Assembly: GCA_023396045.1 (NCBI GenBank)
Contig: JAEWXD010000002.1
Span: 1-64,000, forward strand
Direction: 5' to 3'
DNA length: 64,000 nt
DNA from: Bacillota bacterium
Lineage (GTDB): Bacteria; Bacillota; Clostridia; Christensenellales; Aristaeellaceae
Numbering within the stretch: the stretch's first letter is position 1; every line of letters begins with the position of its first letter. The position numbers were made by a program, and so were the translations under genes. Positions 41,849-50,923 of the stretch are shown piece after piece. A model generated the notes under the pieces. It was not told the origin of the DNA. It did no database searches and worked only from the letters and a program-made list of their open reading frames with translations.

Positions 41849-43354
41849 TTATACATACTTAGAAGCAAGAGTCATAATTTCTTCTTGGGTGGTGTTTTGG
41901 GCATCTACTTCACCGGCGAGCCTACCACCACTCATTACCAAAATTCTATCGCATACGCCAAGCAATTCCGGCATTTCGGAAGAAACCATCATTACAGACT
42001 TTCCTTCCTTGGCTATATTGTGTACCAATTGATAAATTTCATATTTAGCACCTACGTCAATACCACGTGTAGGTTCATCCAAAAGCAGCACTTCCGGGTT
42101 GGTGAGCAACCATCTGCCAAAAATAACTTTTTGTTGGTTACCACCGGAAAGGCTACGGATTTTAGTTTTTTGGCTTGGTGTTTTAATACTCATAGCAGAA
42201 ATCATTTTTTGCGTGCTTTCCTGCATTTTTTTACTATTGAGCAAGAAGCCGCTCACATGGTTTTTTAAGCTGGAAATAACCGTGTTTTCCATAATGTTTA
42301 AAATGCCAAAAATACCGGTGGCTCTACGTTCTTCTGTAAGAAGGGCAAAACCGTTTTTAATAGATTCCTTCGGTGTACGGTTATAAATCTGCTTGCCATG
42401 CAAAGTGATTTTACCACTTTTGCGTGTTGCATTGCCAAAAATGTTTTCAAGCAATTCCGTTCTGCCCGATCCATCCAAACCTGCTACACCCAAAATTTCA
42501 CCTTTTTTAAGGGTAAAACTTACATCTTGCAAGCAAGAATATTGGGCAGAGAGGCCCTCTACTGTCATAATATCTTCGTGGCTTGGGGTGTGGGCTTTAT
42601 GTGGAAACTGATTGCTCATTTCCCTGCCTACCATAAGGCGAATAATTTCTGCTTTGGTAAGATCCTTTGCAGCTTTGGTGGCAATGTATTGGCCGTCGCG
42701 CATAATGGTTACTTCATCAGAAATACGCAAAATTTCGTCCATTTTATGAGAAATATAGATAATACCGCAACCACGCGCTTTTAACATTTCAATAATTTTA
42801 AACAAATGCTTTACTTCGGTTTCGTTTAAAGAGGAAGTAGGTTCGTCTAAAACAATTACTTTAGAGTTAAAAGAAACGGCTTTGGCAATTTCTACCATTT
42901 GGCGTTGGGAAACCGGCATTGTACCCATAATGGTTTTGGGGTTTACTTGCACATTGAGTTCTTCAAACACACGCATGGTATCTGCATACATTTGTTTTTC
43001 ACTTACAAAGGGTAAGCCCTTCATTTTAGGGTAGCGGCCCAGCCAAATATTATCCATTACATTGCGCTTTAAGGCTTGGTTTAACTCCTGGTGCACCATT
43101 GCCACACCATTGTCTAAAGCTTCTCTGGAGTTTTGGAAATTAACTTCTTTTCCATCCAGCACAATGCTGCCTTCATCTTTGTAATAAATACCAAACAAGC
43201 ATTTCATTAAGGTGGATTTACCTGCACCGTTTTCACCCATAAGGGCGTGCACAGTACCTGCTTTCAAAGTTAAATTCACCTTATCTAAGGCTTTTACACC
43301 CGGGAAAGACTTGCTTATACCCTGCATTTGCAGCAAAATTTTATTTTCTGCCAT
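41849..43354 (-). CDS. mglA: Galactose/glucose ABC transporter, ATP-binding protein
   Basis: This 501-residue ATPase has two fused ABC domains, as is usual for the CUT2 class. The first has GENGAGKSTLMKCLFG near residue 38, signature PVSQRQMVEIAKA near residue 145 and Walker B VIVLDEPTSSL. The second has a degenerate Walker A (GLDGSGRTELLENIFG near residue 290), signature LSGGNQQKVIFGRWL near residue 400 and LLLDEPTRGIDVGAK. The galactose/ribose subtype is inferred from the MglB partner. GGAGAAA precedes the ATG. Confidence 0.94.
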   Translation of the reverse strand: MAENKILLQMQGISKSFPGVKALDKVNLTLKAGTVHALMGENGAGKSTLMKCLFGIYYKDEGSIVLDGKEVNFQNSREALDNGVAMVHQELNQALKRNVMDNIWLGRYPKMKGLPFVSEKQMYADTMRVFEELNVQVNPKTIMGTMPVSQRQMVEIAKAVSFNSKVIVLDEPTSSLNETEVKHLFKIIEMLKARGCGIIYISHKMDEILRISDEVTIMRDGQYIATKAAKDLTKAEIIRLMVGREMSNQFPHKAHTPSHEDIMTVEGLSAQYSCLQDVSFTLKKGEILGVAGLDGSGRTELLENIFGNATRKSGKITLHGKQIYNRTPKESIKNGFALLTEERRATGIFGILNIMENTVISSLKNHVSGFLLNSKKMQESTQKMISAMSIKTPSQKTKIRSLSGGNQQKVIFGRWLLTNPEVLLLDEPTRGIDVGAKYEIYQLVHNIAKEGKSVMMVSSEMPELLGVCDRILVMSGGRLAGEVDAQNTTQEEIMTLASKYV

Positions 43355-43489
43355 CGTTTTCTCCTTTTATTGCAAGTGACCTTGCTTTTTATAAGGTTTA
43401 ATAAACCCATATTGCCTTTTCTGTTTCAACAGTTTATTAAACAGAAAGTAAAATTTTGACGCAAAATTTACAATTCCCTATATAGAGAA

Positions 43490-43517
43490 GTGAAGGAGCC
43501 TAAGAAGGCTCCTTCAC
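43490..43517 (-). promoter_or_regulatory. Hairpin between mglB and mglA
   Basis: Perfect 11-base arms GTGAAGGAGCC/GGCTCCTTCAC around a 6-base loop, without a T-run. It lies 20 bases after the mglB stop, with a further TTTCTGTTT/AAACAGAAA repeat at about 43418-43448. It may protect the mglB message or cut permease expression. Confidence 0.8.
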
Positions 43518-43537
43518 AATAATGTTATGAGCGAAAA

Positions 43538-44614
43538 TTATTCACCTGCATAAACTGCATAAGGAATTTGAACGAACCAACCGTCAACTACTTTGTAGTT
43601 TTCGTTTAGGCCTTCTAATTTATCTTTGCCTTCAATCAAGTTAGCGGTGATAGTAGCAACTGCGTCTGCCATACCAACTGCGTCTTGTTTGATTGTACCG
43701 GTCATGATACCGTCTTTGATCATTTTTTGAGCTTCTTCTACAGCGTCAACACCAAATACCGGGATCACTTTTTCGTCTTTGCTCTTATTGTAGCCAACTT
43801 GTTGCAAAGCTGCGATAGCACCGAAAGCCATACCGTCGTTGTTGCAGATAACCAATTCTACCATGTTGTTGTTAGCTTCGCTATATTGAGCCAAGATGGT
43901 TTGCATATAGTCTGTAGCTGCAGCAGAACTCCAAGTACCGTTTTGGTCTACCAAGTATTTGGCTGTGTTGTTTTCATCATAGAATTTTAAAGGTTTTTTG
44001 CCGGCTGCTGTTAAAATAGCGTCTGCATTTTCTACACCAAATTTAGTTCTTGCAATGGCTTCTTGGTTTGCTTCGTCGCCTTTGAACATTACATAGCTGA
44101 TTTCGCCGTCGCCGTTTAAGTCTAATTTGTCATAGTTTTCTAAAACGTAAGCGCCAATCATGTCGCCTTGCATACGGCCAGCATCTTCAAAGTTTGTACC
44201 TACGAAAATGGATTTTTCATAGCTTTCAAACATAGCTTTTGCTTCAGCATCGTCTTGAGAAACGGCACGGTTGAAGAATACTACTGGCAAACCAGCATTT
44301 TTGCCGATTTCTAATAATTTTTCTGCAACACCGATGGAGCCGGATTCTACCAAGTTAACAACCAATGCGTTTGTACCGGAAAGTACAGCAGAGTCTAAGT
44401 CTTCGTTTTGTTGTGTTTGTACAGCGTTGCTGTCTTTATCTAACACTTCAATGCCTTTGGCTGTAAGAGCTTCGTTTAAAGCGTTACGAACGCTTGTGAG
44501 GTAGATATCACCAAAGGTGTACCAAGATACAACAGCTTTGCCTTCTGCCATTGCGCTACCTGCAATGCTTAATACAAGAATTGCAGCCAATAAAATGGAT
44601 AGAAATTTTTTCAT
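43538..44614 (-). CDS. mglB: Galactose/glucose ABC transporter, substrate-binding protein
   Basis: The 358-residue product is a periplasmic-binding-protein of the galactose/glucose type. AAAGGAGAAA fixes the ATG at 44614; the frame is open to 44707 without a site. A signal peptide ends in GSAMA before EGKAVVSWYTFG, without lipobox. The calcium loop characteristic of the galactose-binding protein is seen as LDLNGDGEISYV near residue 168. Other features are VVFFNRAVS near residue 113, FVGTNFEDAGRMQGDMIGAY near residue 138 and LVICNNDGMAFGAI near residue 258. The promoter is at 44727-44755. Confidence 0.93.
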   Translation of the reverse strand: MKKFLSILLAAILVLSIAGSAMAEGKAVVSWYTFGDIYLTSVRNALNEALTAKGIEVLDKDSNAVQTQQNEDLDSAVLSGTNALVVNLVESGSIGVAEKLLEIGKNAGLPVVFFNRAVSQDDAEAKAMFESYEKSIFVGTNFEDAGRMQGDMIGAYVLENYDKLDLNGDGEISYVMFKGDEANQEAIARTKFGVENADAILTAAGKKPLKFYDENNTAKYLVDQNGTWSSAAATDYMQTILAQYSEANNNMVELVICNNDGMAFGAIAALQQVGYNKSKDEKVIPVFGVDAVEEAQKMIKDGIMTGTIKQDAVGMADAVATITANLIEGKDKLEGLNENYKVVDGWFVQIPYAVYAGE

Positions 44615-44726
44615 TTGAAATTTCTCCTTTTGTTTTTTTATAAAGCGAGTTGTAAAACTTGTATAAACCCAAGATTTAAAAAACCGCAGAGCAATACAAT
44701 GCACCACGCTTTATTTGTTTAGGAAT

Positions 44727-44755
44727 ATTATAAACCATATGCAATAAATAATCAA
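44727..44755 (-). promoter_or_regulatory. Promoter of the mgl operon
   Basis: On the minus strand TTGATT (complement of 44750-44755), 17 bases and TATAAT (complement of 44727-44732), leaving a leader of about 105 bases. Confidence 0.8.
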
Positions 44756-44913
44756 TATTTTGTTTGTAAAATGTATGTTTTTTTGCAGTTTATGCCTGCT
44801 TTTAAACAAATTTTTATATAAAGCAAGCTCAAAGCCTTACTTTGCCTGCAAACCGCAAAAAATAATTTATATGCAATTTTTATGTATAAACTTTGTATTT
44901 TTAACTATAAAAA

Positions 44914-44942
44914 TTGACATAAGCACGCAATTATACTACAAT
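44914..44942 (+). promoter_or_regulatory. Promoter of alaS
   Basis: TTGACA at 44914-44919, 17 bases and TACAAT at 44937-44942. The start codon is 34 bases further on. Confidence 0.8.
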
Positions 44943-44976
44943 AAAAACGTTATTGTAATTAAAGGAGCAAAGAGAT

Positions 44977-46779
44977 TTGAAACATATAAGTAGTGATGAA
45001 TTAAGAAGTTTATACTTAAATTTCTTTAAAGAAAAAGGCCACGCTGTTATTTCCAGCGCAAGCATTATACCGGACAACGACCCTACCGTATTATTTACCA
45101 CTGCCGGTATGCACCCACTGGTACCCTACCTTATGGGGCAAAAACACCCTGCAGGCACAAGGCTTACCGATGTGCAAAAATGCATACGTACCGGTGATAT
45201 TGACGAAGTAGGCGATGCAAGCCACCTTACATTCTTTGAAATGTTGGGCAACTGGAGCTTGGGCGACTATTTTAAAAAAGAAGCTATCTCTTGGAGCTGG
45301 GAATTTTTAACAAGCCCCAAATACCTAGGTATACCCAAAGAAAAACTTGCGTTTTCTGTATTTGCAGGCGATGCTGACGCCCCACGCGATGAAGAAAGCT
45401 TTCATATTTGGGTAGAAAACGGCGCCATTAAAGAGAACATTTTCTATTTGCCAAAGAAAAACAACTGGTGGGGCCCTGCCGGCCAAACCGGCCCATGCGG
45501 ACCGGATAGTGAAATGTTCATTATCACAGACAAAGAACCTTGCTGTGCAGAATGCAGCCCTGCTTGCGATTGCGGCAGATACCTTGAAATCTGGAACGAT
45601 GTATTTATGCAATACAACAAGCAAGCCGATGGTAGCTTTGTACCGCTTACCCAGAAGAACGTTGATACCGGTATGGGCTTAGAACGTACACTTTGCGTAT
45701 TAACCGGCAAAAAGAGCGTATACGAAACCGAAGTTTTTGAAAAAGAAATAGCCAAAATAGCAGAACTTTGCGGCAAGCAATATGGTGAAAGCGAAGAAAT
45801 TACACGCGCCTTCCGTATTGTAGCAGACCATATACGTACATCTACCATTATTTTGGGTGATGACTTAGGGGTTAGCCCATCCAACGTTGACCAAGGTTAT
45901 GTATTGCGCCGTTTGATTCGCCGTGCAGTGCGCTTTGGTAAAAAGCTCAATATGCCAGAAAACTTCACACCTATGGTGGCAGAAGTAATTATTGATCAAT
46001 ACAAAGCCGTTTACCCGGAACTTGAACGCAACCGTAACTTTGTATTAGAACAATTAAAATTAGAAGAAGAACGTTTTGCCAAAACCTTGGAACAAGGCAC
46101 CAAAGAATTTGAAAAATTGGTAGAAAAACTCAAAATCAGCGGTGTTTTAAGTGGCAGGCTCGCCTTCCGTTTATATGATACTTTTGGTTTCCCTATTGAA
46201 ATGACACAAGAACTTGCCAAAGAAAACAATTTAAGTGTAGACATGGAAGGTTTTGCAGCAGCCTTTAAGAAACACCAAGAACTCAGCAAAGCCGGTAGTG
46301 AACAAAAGTTCAAAGGCGGTCTTGCCGACCATAGTGAAGAAACTACAAAGCTGCATACAGCAACCCACTTGTTGCACAGTGCCTTACGCAGAGTGCTTGG
46401 GGATGAAGTGGCACAAAAAGGCAGTAACATTACCGCAGAACGCTTGCGTTTTGACTTCTCCTTCAGCAGAAAAATGGAAGAGCATGAAATTCGTGAAGTA
46501 GAGCGATTGGTAAACGAAGCCATCCAAGCCAAAATGCCCATCACTTGCGAAGAAATGACCGTAGAAGAAGCCAAGGCTGGTGGCGCTATTGGCCTATTTG
46601 GTGATAAATACGGCGAGCGTGTAAATGTATATACTATGGGCAACTTCAGCAAAGAAATTTGTGGTGGCCCACACGCAAGCAATACCGGCGACTTAGTAGC
46701 TTTCAAGATTCAAAAAGAACAAAGCTCCAGCGCCGGCGTACGCCGTATCAAAGCTGTGATTGGCGAACAAGCAAAATAA
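44977..46779 (+). CDS. alaS: Alanyl-tRNA synthetase, short form without the C-terminal domain
   Basis: The enzyme charges tRNA-Ala with alanine. It starts with TTG at 44977, 9 bases after AAAGGAG. The class II catalytic part (about 1-240) has SASIIPDNDPTVLFTTAGMH and LTFFEMLGNWSLGDYF; a Cys-rich insert CCAECSPACDCGRY lies near residue 189. The tRNA-recognition part (about 240-450) and the editing domain follow, with HTATHLLH near residue 460 and CGGPH near residue 561. The protein ends at the usual end of the editing domain (residue 600), so the C-Ala/DHHA1 part of the common 850-880-residue form is missing. A terminator comes directly after, so no frameshift is involved. Confidence 0.93.
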   Translation: MKHISSDELRSLYLNFFKEKGHAVISSASIIPDNDPTVLFTTAGMHPLVPYLMGQKHPAGTRLTDVQKCIRTGDIDEVGDASHLTFFEMLGNWSLGDYFKKEAISWSWEFLTSPKYLGIPKEKLAFSVFAGDADAPRDEESFHIWVENGAIKENIFYLPKKNNWWGPAGQTGPCGPDSEMFIITDKEPCCAECSPACDCGRYLEIWNDVFMQYNKQADGSFVPLTQKNVDTGMGLERTLCVLTGKKSVYETEVFEKEIAKIAELCGKQYGESEEITRAFRIVADHIRTSTIILGDDLGVSPSNVDQGYVLRRLIRRAVRFGKKLNMPENFTPMVAEVIIDQYKAVYPELERNRNFVLEQLKLEEERFAKTLEQGTKEFEKLVEKLKISGVLSGRLAFRLYDTFGFPIEMTQELAKENNLSVDMEGFAAAFKKHQELSKAGSEQKFKGGLADHSEETTKLHTATHLLHSALRRVLGDEVAQKGSNITAERLRFDFSFSRKMEEHEIREVERLVNEAIQAKMPITCEEMTVEEAKAGGAIGLFGDKYGERVNVYTMGNFSKEICGGPHASNTGDLVAFKIQKEQSSSAGVRRIKAVIGEQAK

Positions 46780-46784
46780 TACTG

Positions 46785-46814
46785 TTCCCTCTAAATTCAT
46801 AGAGGGAATTATTA
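46785..46814 (+). terminator. Terminator of alaS
   Basis: Stem TTCCCTCT/AGAGGGAA (46785-46792, 46801-46808) followed by TTATTATT, 5 bases after the stop. Confidence 0.8.
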
Positions 46815-46870
46815 TTCAAAAATATTTTTGTATAATCAGGAATTTTTTAGCGAAATATACACAAATATGG

Positions 46871-46903
46871 TTGACACTGCAAATAAACTATGTTACCATA
46901 GTT
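46871..46903 (+). promoter_or_regulatory. Promoter of the PAP2 gene with an overlapping palindrome
   Basis: TTGACA at 46871-46876, 17 bases and TACCAT at 46894-46899. AACTATG/CATAGTT (46886-46903, 4 central bases) is a perfect inverted repeat across the -10 box, a possible operator. Confidence 0.6.
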
Positions 46904-46919
46904 GCATTGGTAGTTTTTG

Positions 46920-46951
46920 GAACCATTCCTTGTAGTTGGGAATGGTTCTTT
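46920..46951 (+). promoter_or_regulatory. Leader hairpin of the PAP2 gene
   Basis: Perfect 10-base arms GAACCATTCC (46920-46929) and GGAATGGTTC (46939-46948), then TTT, placed between the promoter and the start. It could act as an attenuator. Confidence 0.65.
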
Positions 46952-46971
46952 CCATATTATAAGGAGAGAGT

Positions 46972-47883
46972 ATGCAATTTTTATATTTTTTAGCCGGTTT
47001 TCGCAATGCCATTTTAAACCCCATTATGCAGGCCTTTACCCTATTAAGTGAAGAAAGCTTACTATTGCTTGTAATATTGGTGGTATATTGGTGCGTACAT
47101 AAAAAATTGGGTTTACAGTTATTGTTTATAACCCTATGGGGTACCTGTATCAACAGCATATTGAAGCTTATCTTTCAAGTACCTCGCCCATGGATAAAAG
47201 ACCCCAACTTTACCATTGTAGAAAGTGCCAGAAGTGCTGCCACGGGCTTTTCCTTCCCCAGCGGGCATACACAAGGAGCCGGTGGCCTATACGGAAGCCT
47301 CGCCCTGTTTAGCAAAGGCCTGTGGCGTGCTCTGTTTTGGATCGTGCTTGCATTGATTGCTTTTTCCAGAATGTATTTGGGCGTGCATACCCCGCAAGAC
47401 GTGGTGGTATCGCTGATACTTTCTATTGTTATGGCATTTTTTGTACAATGGCTTTTTAAACAGGATCACCACATTCTAAAAGCTTTTATTGCACTTGTTG
47501 CATTTACCTTATTAAGCACTCTTCTTTTACCCTATATTCCCAAAAAAGCAAGCTATGATGCAACGGTTGCACAAAGCATATTGCACGATTCCTATTTACT
47601 ATTGGGTTCCAGCCTTGGCGCTTGTGTTGGCCTATGGCTTGAACAACGCAAAGTACAATTCAGCACAAAAGCACCACTCATTTTACAAGGTATCAAATGC
47701 ATATTGGGGATCGCCTTGGTAATGGGTATACGCATCGCTTTGAAACCCCTGTTGCTTGCCGCATTTAACAATAACATTGCCACATTGCTCCGTTATTTTT
47801 GCATTGCCTTGTTTGGTGTAGCCATTTGGCCTATGAGTTTTGTACATTTAGAAAAATTGTATAATAGCATGGCGAAGCAATAA
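46972..47883 (+). CDS. PAP2-type membrane phosphatase
   Basis: The 303-residue membrane protein is a type 2 phosphatidic acid phosphatase-like enzyme; possible substrates are undecaprenyl diphosphate, phosphatidate or other lipid phosphates. The three catalytic motifs are present: KLIFQVPRPW near residue 65, FPSGHTQ near residue 92 and SRMYLGVHTPQD near residue 139. About seven to eight hydrophobic segments are seen, with a longer C-terminal membrane part (about 180-300) than in BcrC-like proteins. AAGGAGAG gives the start. Confidence 0.9.
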   Translation: MQFLYFLAGFRNAILNPIMQAFTLLSEESLLLLVILVVYWCVHKKLGLQLLFITLWGTCINSILKLIFQVPRPWIKDPNFTIVESARSAATGFSFPSGHTQGAGGLYGSLALFSKGLWRALFWIVLALIAFSRMYLGVHTPQDVVVSLILSIVMAFFVQWLFKQDHHILKAFIALVAFTLLSTLLLPYIPKKASYDATVAQSILHDSYLLLGSSLGACVGLWLEQRKVQFSTKAPLILQGIKCILGIALVMGIRIALKPLLLAAFNNNIATLLRYFCIALFGVAIWPMSFVHLEKLYNSMAKQ

Positions 47884-48053
47884 ATACTCCTTTATACTAT
47901 ATGATACATATGCACTATAAATACCATCGTATGAATTGATTTTATTATGATTATCATTGAAATATATATGATGTTTAGACAATTATATAAAATGGAAGAA
48001 AAATAAAGATACTCCATTTAGATTCGTAAAATGCAAAAATAGTTGTAATAATA

Positions 48054-48085
48054 AAAAGGCAGGAAGAGTTTTCTTTCTGCCTTTT
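48054..48085. terminator. Bidirectional terminator PAP2 / NUDIX
   Basis: Arms AAAAGGCAG (48054-48062) and CTGCCTTTT (48077-48085) with an inner GAAGA/TCTT stem; it overlaps the NUDIX stop and has T-runs on both strands. Confidence 0.8.
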
Positions 48086-48464
48086 ATACATTTTTATAGT
48101 TTTGTAACACAGCTTGGGCAATAGGTATATCTGCCGGAAGCAATGCATGTTGCAGCACTTCTTCGGGTTCTATCCACACAGCTTGGTCATGCACATTCAG
48201 AGCAAGGGTACCCCCTATAATCGCTGCATAGTAGGCACGCAAGCAAATGATTTTATCCCCTGCTTGTATTTGACTTTCTGCACAAAACCTCCCTACAACA
48301 ATTTGCAGTTGCAACTCTTCTAAAATTTCCCTTTGCAGTGCTTGCGGTTCCGTTTCGCCTTTGTCTACTTTGCCACCGGGAAATTCCCAACCGATTTGTT
48401 TCGCATTTCTATGGCATAGCAAAAGTTTGCCATTTTCTATAATAACGGCTGCTACAACTATCAT
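48084..48464 (-). CDS. MutT-type NUDIX hydrolase
   Basis: The 126-residue product is a MutT-like hydrolase, probably cleaning oxidised nucleotides such as 8-oxo-dGTP or CTP analogues. The NUDIX box runs from GGKVDKGETEP to REILEELQL near residues 32-54, with all acidic ligands. VVAAVIIENGKLLLCHRN is the family N-terminus, and WEFPGG precedes the box. Its start overlaps the U32 gene stop by 4 bases (ATGA), so the two are coupled. Confidence 0.9.
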   Translation of the reverse strand: MIVVAAVIIENGKLLLCHRNAKQIGWEFPGGKVDKGETEPQALQREILEELQLQIVVGRFCAESQIQAGDKIICLRAYYAAIIGGTLALNVHDQAVWIEPEEVLQHALLPADIPIAQAVLQNYKNV

Positions 48465-50767
48465 AGTACACCTTCTTCAAAATGGCCTAAAGTACCACCC
48501 TCTATAACATTGCCTTGGCGTACTGCCTGCAAAATAGCAATTTGCTCCGGCAAACTTTCTTGCACAAAGCGTATATACTTAGGGCTATGTTTCAGCAGTT
48601 TTTGTTTGCTTGTAAGATTGCTTGCTTTACTGTTTAACATTTGTACAATACAAAACCCATCCGTAAAAATAGCTTGCAAGGGGTAATCGTAGGCTTTTCT
48701 ATCTAAAAAGCTTTTGCCATTAAGGGCATCTTTATGCCCTGTATGGCACATGGTGCAATGCTCTTTATTGCTTTGTAAGCCAAGTGCCGTGCGTGCCGGG
48801 CAATGATTGAATATCATCATGCGCTCTTTACCATAATAGAGTAAGGCAAAGTCTATACCAATATCCTTTTGCTCTTGCAAGGTAAGTTCCGGAAAAACGC
48901 AAATAAACTGTGGCTCATAAGGCAACAAAGCTTGCAGTGCCAAATGGTTGCAAACGGGAACATGAGCACCTATGGCAATTTGAAGACCTTCTAAACACAA
49001 ACCCAATTGGCCTATATTGTCTATTACCACACCGCGTATTTGATGTTCTTTAAGAGAAGTGATCACAGCCTCAGCGGTAGCATCGTCCATATTGGTATGA
49101 AGTAGTAAAAAAGCATCTTTGCGCAAGAGTGCAATGTCTTTTTGCAAGCTTTGGAAACGATTATCCAAGGGTTCATATACAAACACTTCGCCCATTTGTA
49201 GTTCGTTTTGCAAAGCCAGGTTGCTGCTGCAAACAATCATATCTTTGCTATTGTTATATTGCGCCCTGCTTTCTTGATAGGTATTCACCACTTGGGGCAA
49301 AATGTTTTGTTGTAATATTGCATTTTGCAAAGCCTCATAAGCCTCTCTGCGCAGTGCGTTAAGCTGTGCCATGGGCATAAATACGCCATTGCTGTGAAGC
49401 TCTACACTTTGTAAAACGAAGGGAAAATCTCCTGTTTTTTGAAAGGCTTTTTGTATGCTCTCTTGGCTAAGTGGTGCATTCTGGGCTGCTTGGCAAAGTG
49501 CGCCTTGCACTTGCACCTTTGTGTGCCCACATTGCAATTCTACTTTTGCTTCCTGCTCGGCAAAAAGCCATAATTTTGCTTGCACGGTCTCAGTGCGTTT
49601 GGGAAGCGCTTGTTCCCAATCCGCTTGGGCTTGTGAAATGAGTCTATACACCGGCATACCCACTTGTAAGTGGTTATCTGCACGCAAGAAGGTAGTGGCA
49701 ATTTCACCTCTACTTTGATTTTTACCGGAATAAATGAGTTCAAAATCCTCTGCTTGTGCACCGCAAACGACACGCAACATATCTTGTGCTTGTATATCTT
49801 CACACAAGGCAATGTGCAGTAAATTCTTTGCAATGCTTGCCACTTTGCCCACAAGTACCCCGTGATTATTGCTACGGCCGGGGTTTATAATACCTGCGTC
49901 TTGGCTGCCACCTGCATAGCCATAGCTGAAATCGCCGCGGTTAAAGCTTTGTAAAAGGTCTATATATTCTTGTTTGCTCAAATTTTCAAATATGCCTGCC
50001 TGTACTTTTTGCATACCTTGTTTATAGCGATGTACTACATTTGCCACATAGCTTGGACTTTTAAGCCTGCCCTCTATTTTAAAGCTATGTACCCCGATTT
50101 TTAGCAGCTGAGGAAGTTCGTTATAGAGCATAATATCCTTAGTAGAGAGCCATGCTTGCGTGTTGCCATGAAAGCCCCATGTTTGCCTGCAAGGCTGGGC
50201 ACAACGGCCACGGTTTCCACTTCTGCCACCAATAAAAGAGCTAAGCAGGCACTGCCCACTCATAGATACGCAGAGTGCACCATGCACAAACACTTCTACT
50301 TCCAGCCCCATGGCAACTACTTCTGCTATGGTTTGCAAAGAACATTCCCTTGCCAACACTACGCGAGAAAATCCCATAGATTTTAAAAACTTGGCACCAC
50401 TGGCAGTAAGTATACCCATTTGCGTGCTGGCATGCAGGGGCATATTGGGCAAAATTTGGCGCACCAAGCGGGCAAGCCCAATGTCTTGCACAATAACAGC
50501 GTCCGGCACAATATCCCCCAGTGCGTACAACATAGGAATCAGGCTTTTTAACTCTTTTTCTTTAATTAAAGTATTGAGTGTAATATATATTTTTACGCCA
50601 TGTATTGCTGTAAAATTTCTTGCTGTTTGCAATTCTTCCAAGCTGAAGTTGCCTGCACCGGCACGCGCGCCAAAGGCCTGCATACCAAGATATACAGCGT
50701 CTGCCCCTGCTTTTACAGCAGCTTGTAGGGCTTGCATATTGCCTGCGGGCGCAAGTAGTTCTGCCAT
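48461..50767 (-). CDS. Peptidase U32 family protein (RlhA/YrrO type)
   Basis: The 768-residue protein belongs to the U32 family. Members include protease-like proteins and RlhA, which hydroxylates 23S rRNA. ELLAPAGNMQALQAAVKAGADAVYLG at the N-terminus (given here in part), EVEVFVHGALCVSMSGQCLLS near residue 155 and SGNRGRCAQPCR near residue 182 show the U32 barrel with its iron-sulfur-type cysteines. SFKIEGRLKSPSYVANVV near residue 225 is also typical. A long second half (about 400-768) contains a DUF3656-like region and a late Cys group (CPARTALG, CTMCHTGHKD). An RNA-modifying role is more likely than proteolysis. Confidence 0.85.
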   Translation of the reverse strand: MAELLAPAGNMQALQAAVKAGADAVYLGMQAFGARAGAGNFSLEELQTARNFTAIHGVKIYITLNTLIKEKELKSLIPMLYALGDIVPDAVIVQDIGLARLVRQILPNMPLHASTQMGILTASGAKFLKSMGFSRVVLARECSLQTIAEVVAMGLEVEVFVHGALCVSMSGQCLLSSFIGGRSGNRGRCAQPCRQTWGFHGNTQAWLSTKDIMLYNELPQLLKIGVHSFKIEGRLKSPSYVANVVHRYKQGMQKVQAGIFENLSKQEYIDLLQSFNRGDFSYGYAGGSQDAGIINPGRSNNHGVLVGKVASIAKNLLHIALCEDIQAQDMLRVVCGAQAEDFELIYSGKNQSRGEIATTFLRADNHLQVGMPVYRLISQAQADWEQALPKRTETVQAKLWLFAEQEAKVELQCGHTKVQVQGALCQAAQNAPLSQESIQKAFQKTGDFPFVLQSVELHSNGVFMPMAQLNALRREAYEALQNAILQQNILPQVVNTYQESRAQYNNSKDMIVCSSNLALQNELQMGEVFVYEPLDNRFQSLQKDIALLRKDAFLLLHTNMDDATAEAVITSLKEHQIRGVVIDNIGQLGLCLEGLQIAIGAHVPVCNHLALQALLPYEPQFICVFPELTLQEQKDIGIDFALLYYGKERMMIFNHCPARTALGLQSNKEHCTMCHTGHKDALNGKSFLDRKAYDYPLQAIFTDGFCIVQMLNSKASNLTSKQKLLKHSPKYIRFVQESLPEQIAILQAVRQGNVIEGGTLGHFEEGVL

Positions 50768-50854
50768 AAACTCTCCTTATAGTGTTTTTAAACCAAGCAT
50801 TTGGTGTACATATTATTATAGCATATAGCACGCATTTCTGCTGTATTGTGTGCG

Positions 50855-50883
50855 TTGTAAAATATGACTAACTATGTTACAAT
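50855..50883 (+). promoter_or_regulatory. Promoter of gpmI
   Basis: TTGTAA at 50855-50860, 17 bases and TACAAT at 50878-50883 with a TG extension. The -10 context AACTATGTTAC is identical to that of the PAP2 promoter at 46886. Confidence 0.65.
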
Positions 50884-50923
50884 ATTTTTGTATTGTATAA
50901 GATATCATCAGTGAGGTAATATA

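Larger units (their letters stand above)
44615..44976. other. Divergent mglB / alaS intergenic region
   Basis: This 362-base region holds the mglB leader, with a long-range pairing ATAAAGCG (44640-44647) to CGCTTTAT (44707-44714), the mglB promoter (44727-44755) and the alaS promoter (44914-44942). I see no T-box for alaS; its leader is too short. Confidence 0.6.

Noticed and set aside
44777..44976. Search for a T-box leader before alaS.
   Set aside because: The alaS promoter at 44914-44942 leaves a leader of about 30 bases; no T-box sequence is present.
47943..47961. A Fur-box-like sequence (TATTATGATTATCATTGAA) with about 13 of 19 matches to the consensus, followed by a 12-codon frame.
   Set aside because: It lies between two convergent genes with no promoter or gene to control, and AT-rich DNA gives such matches by chance.
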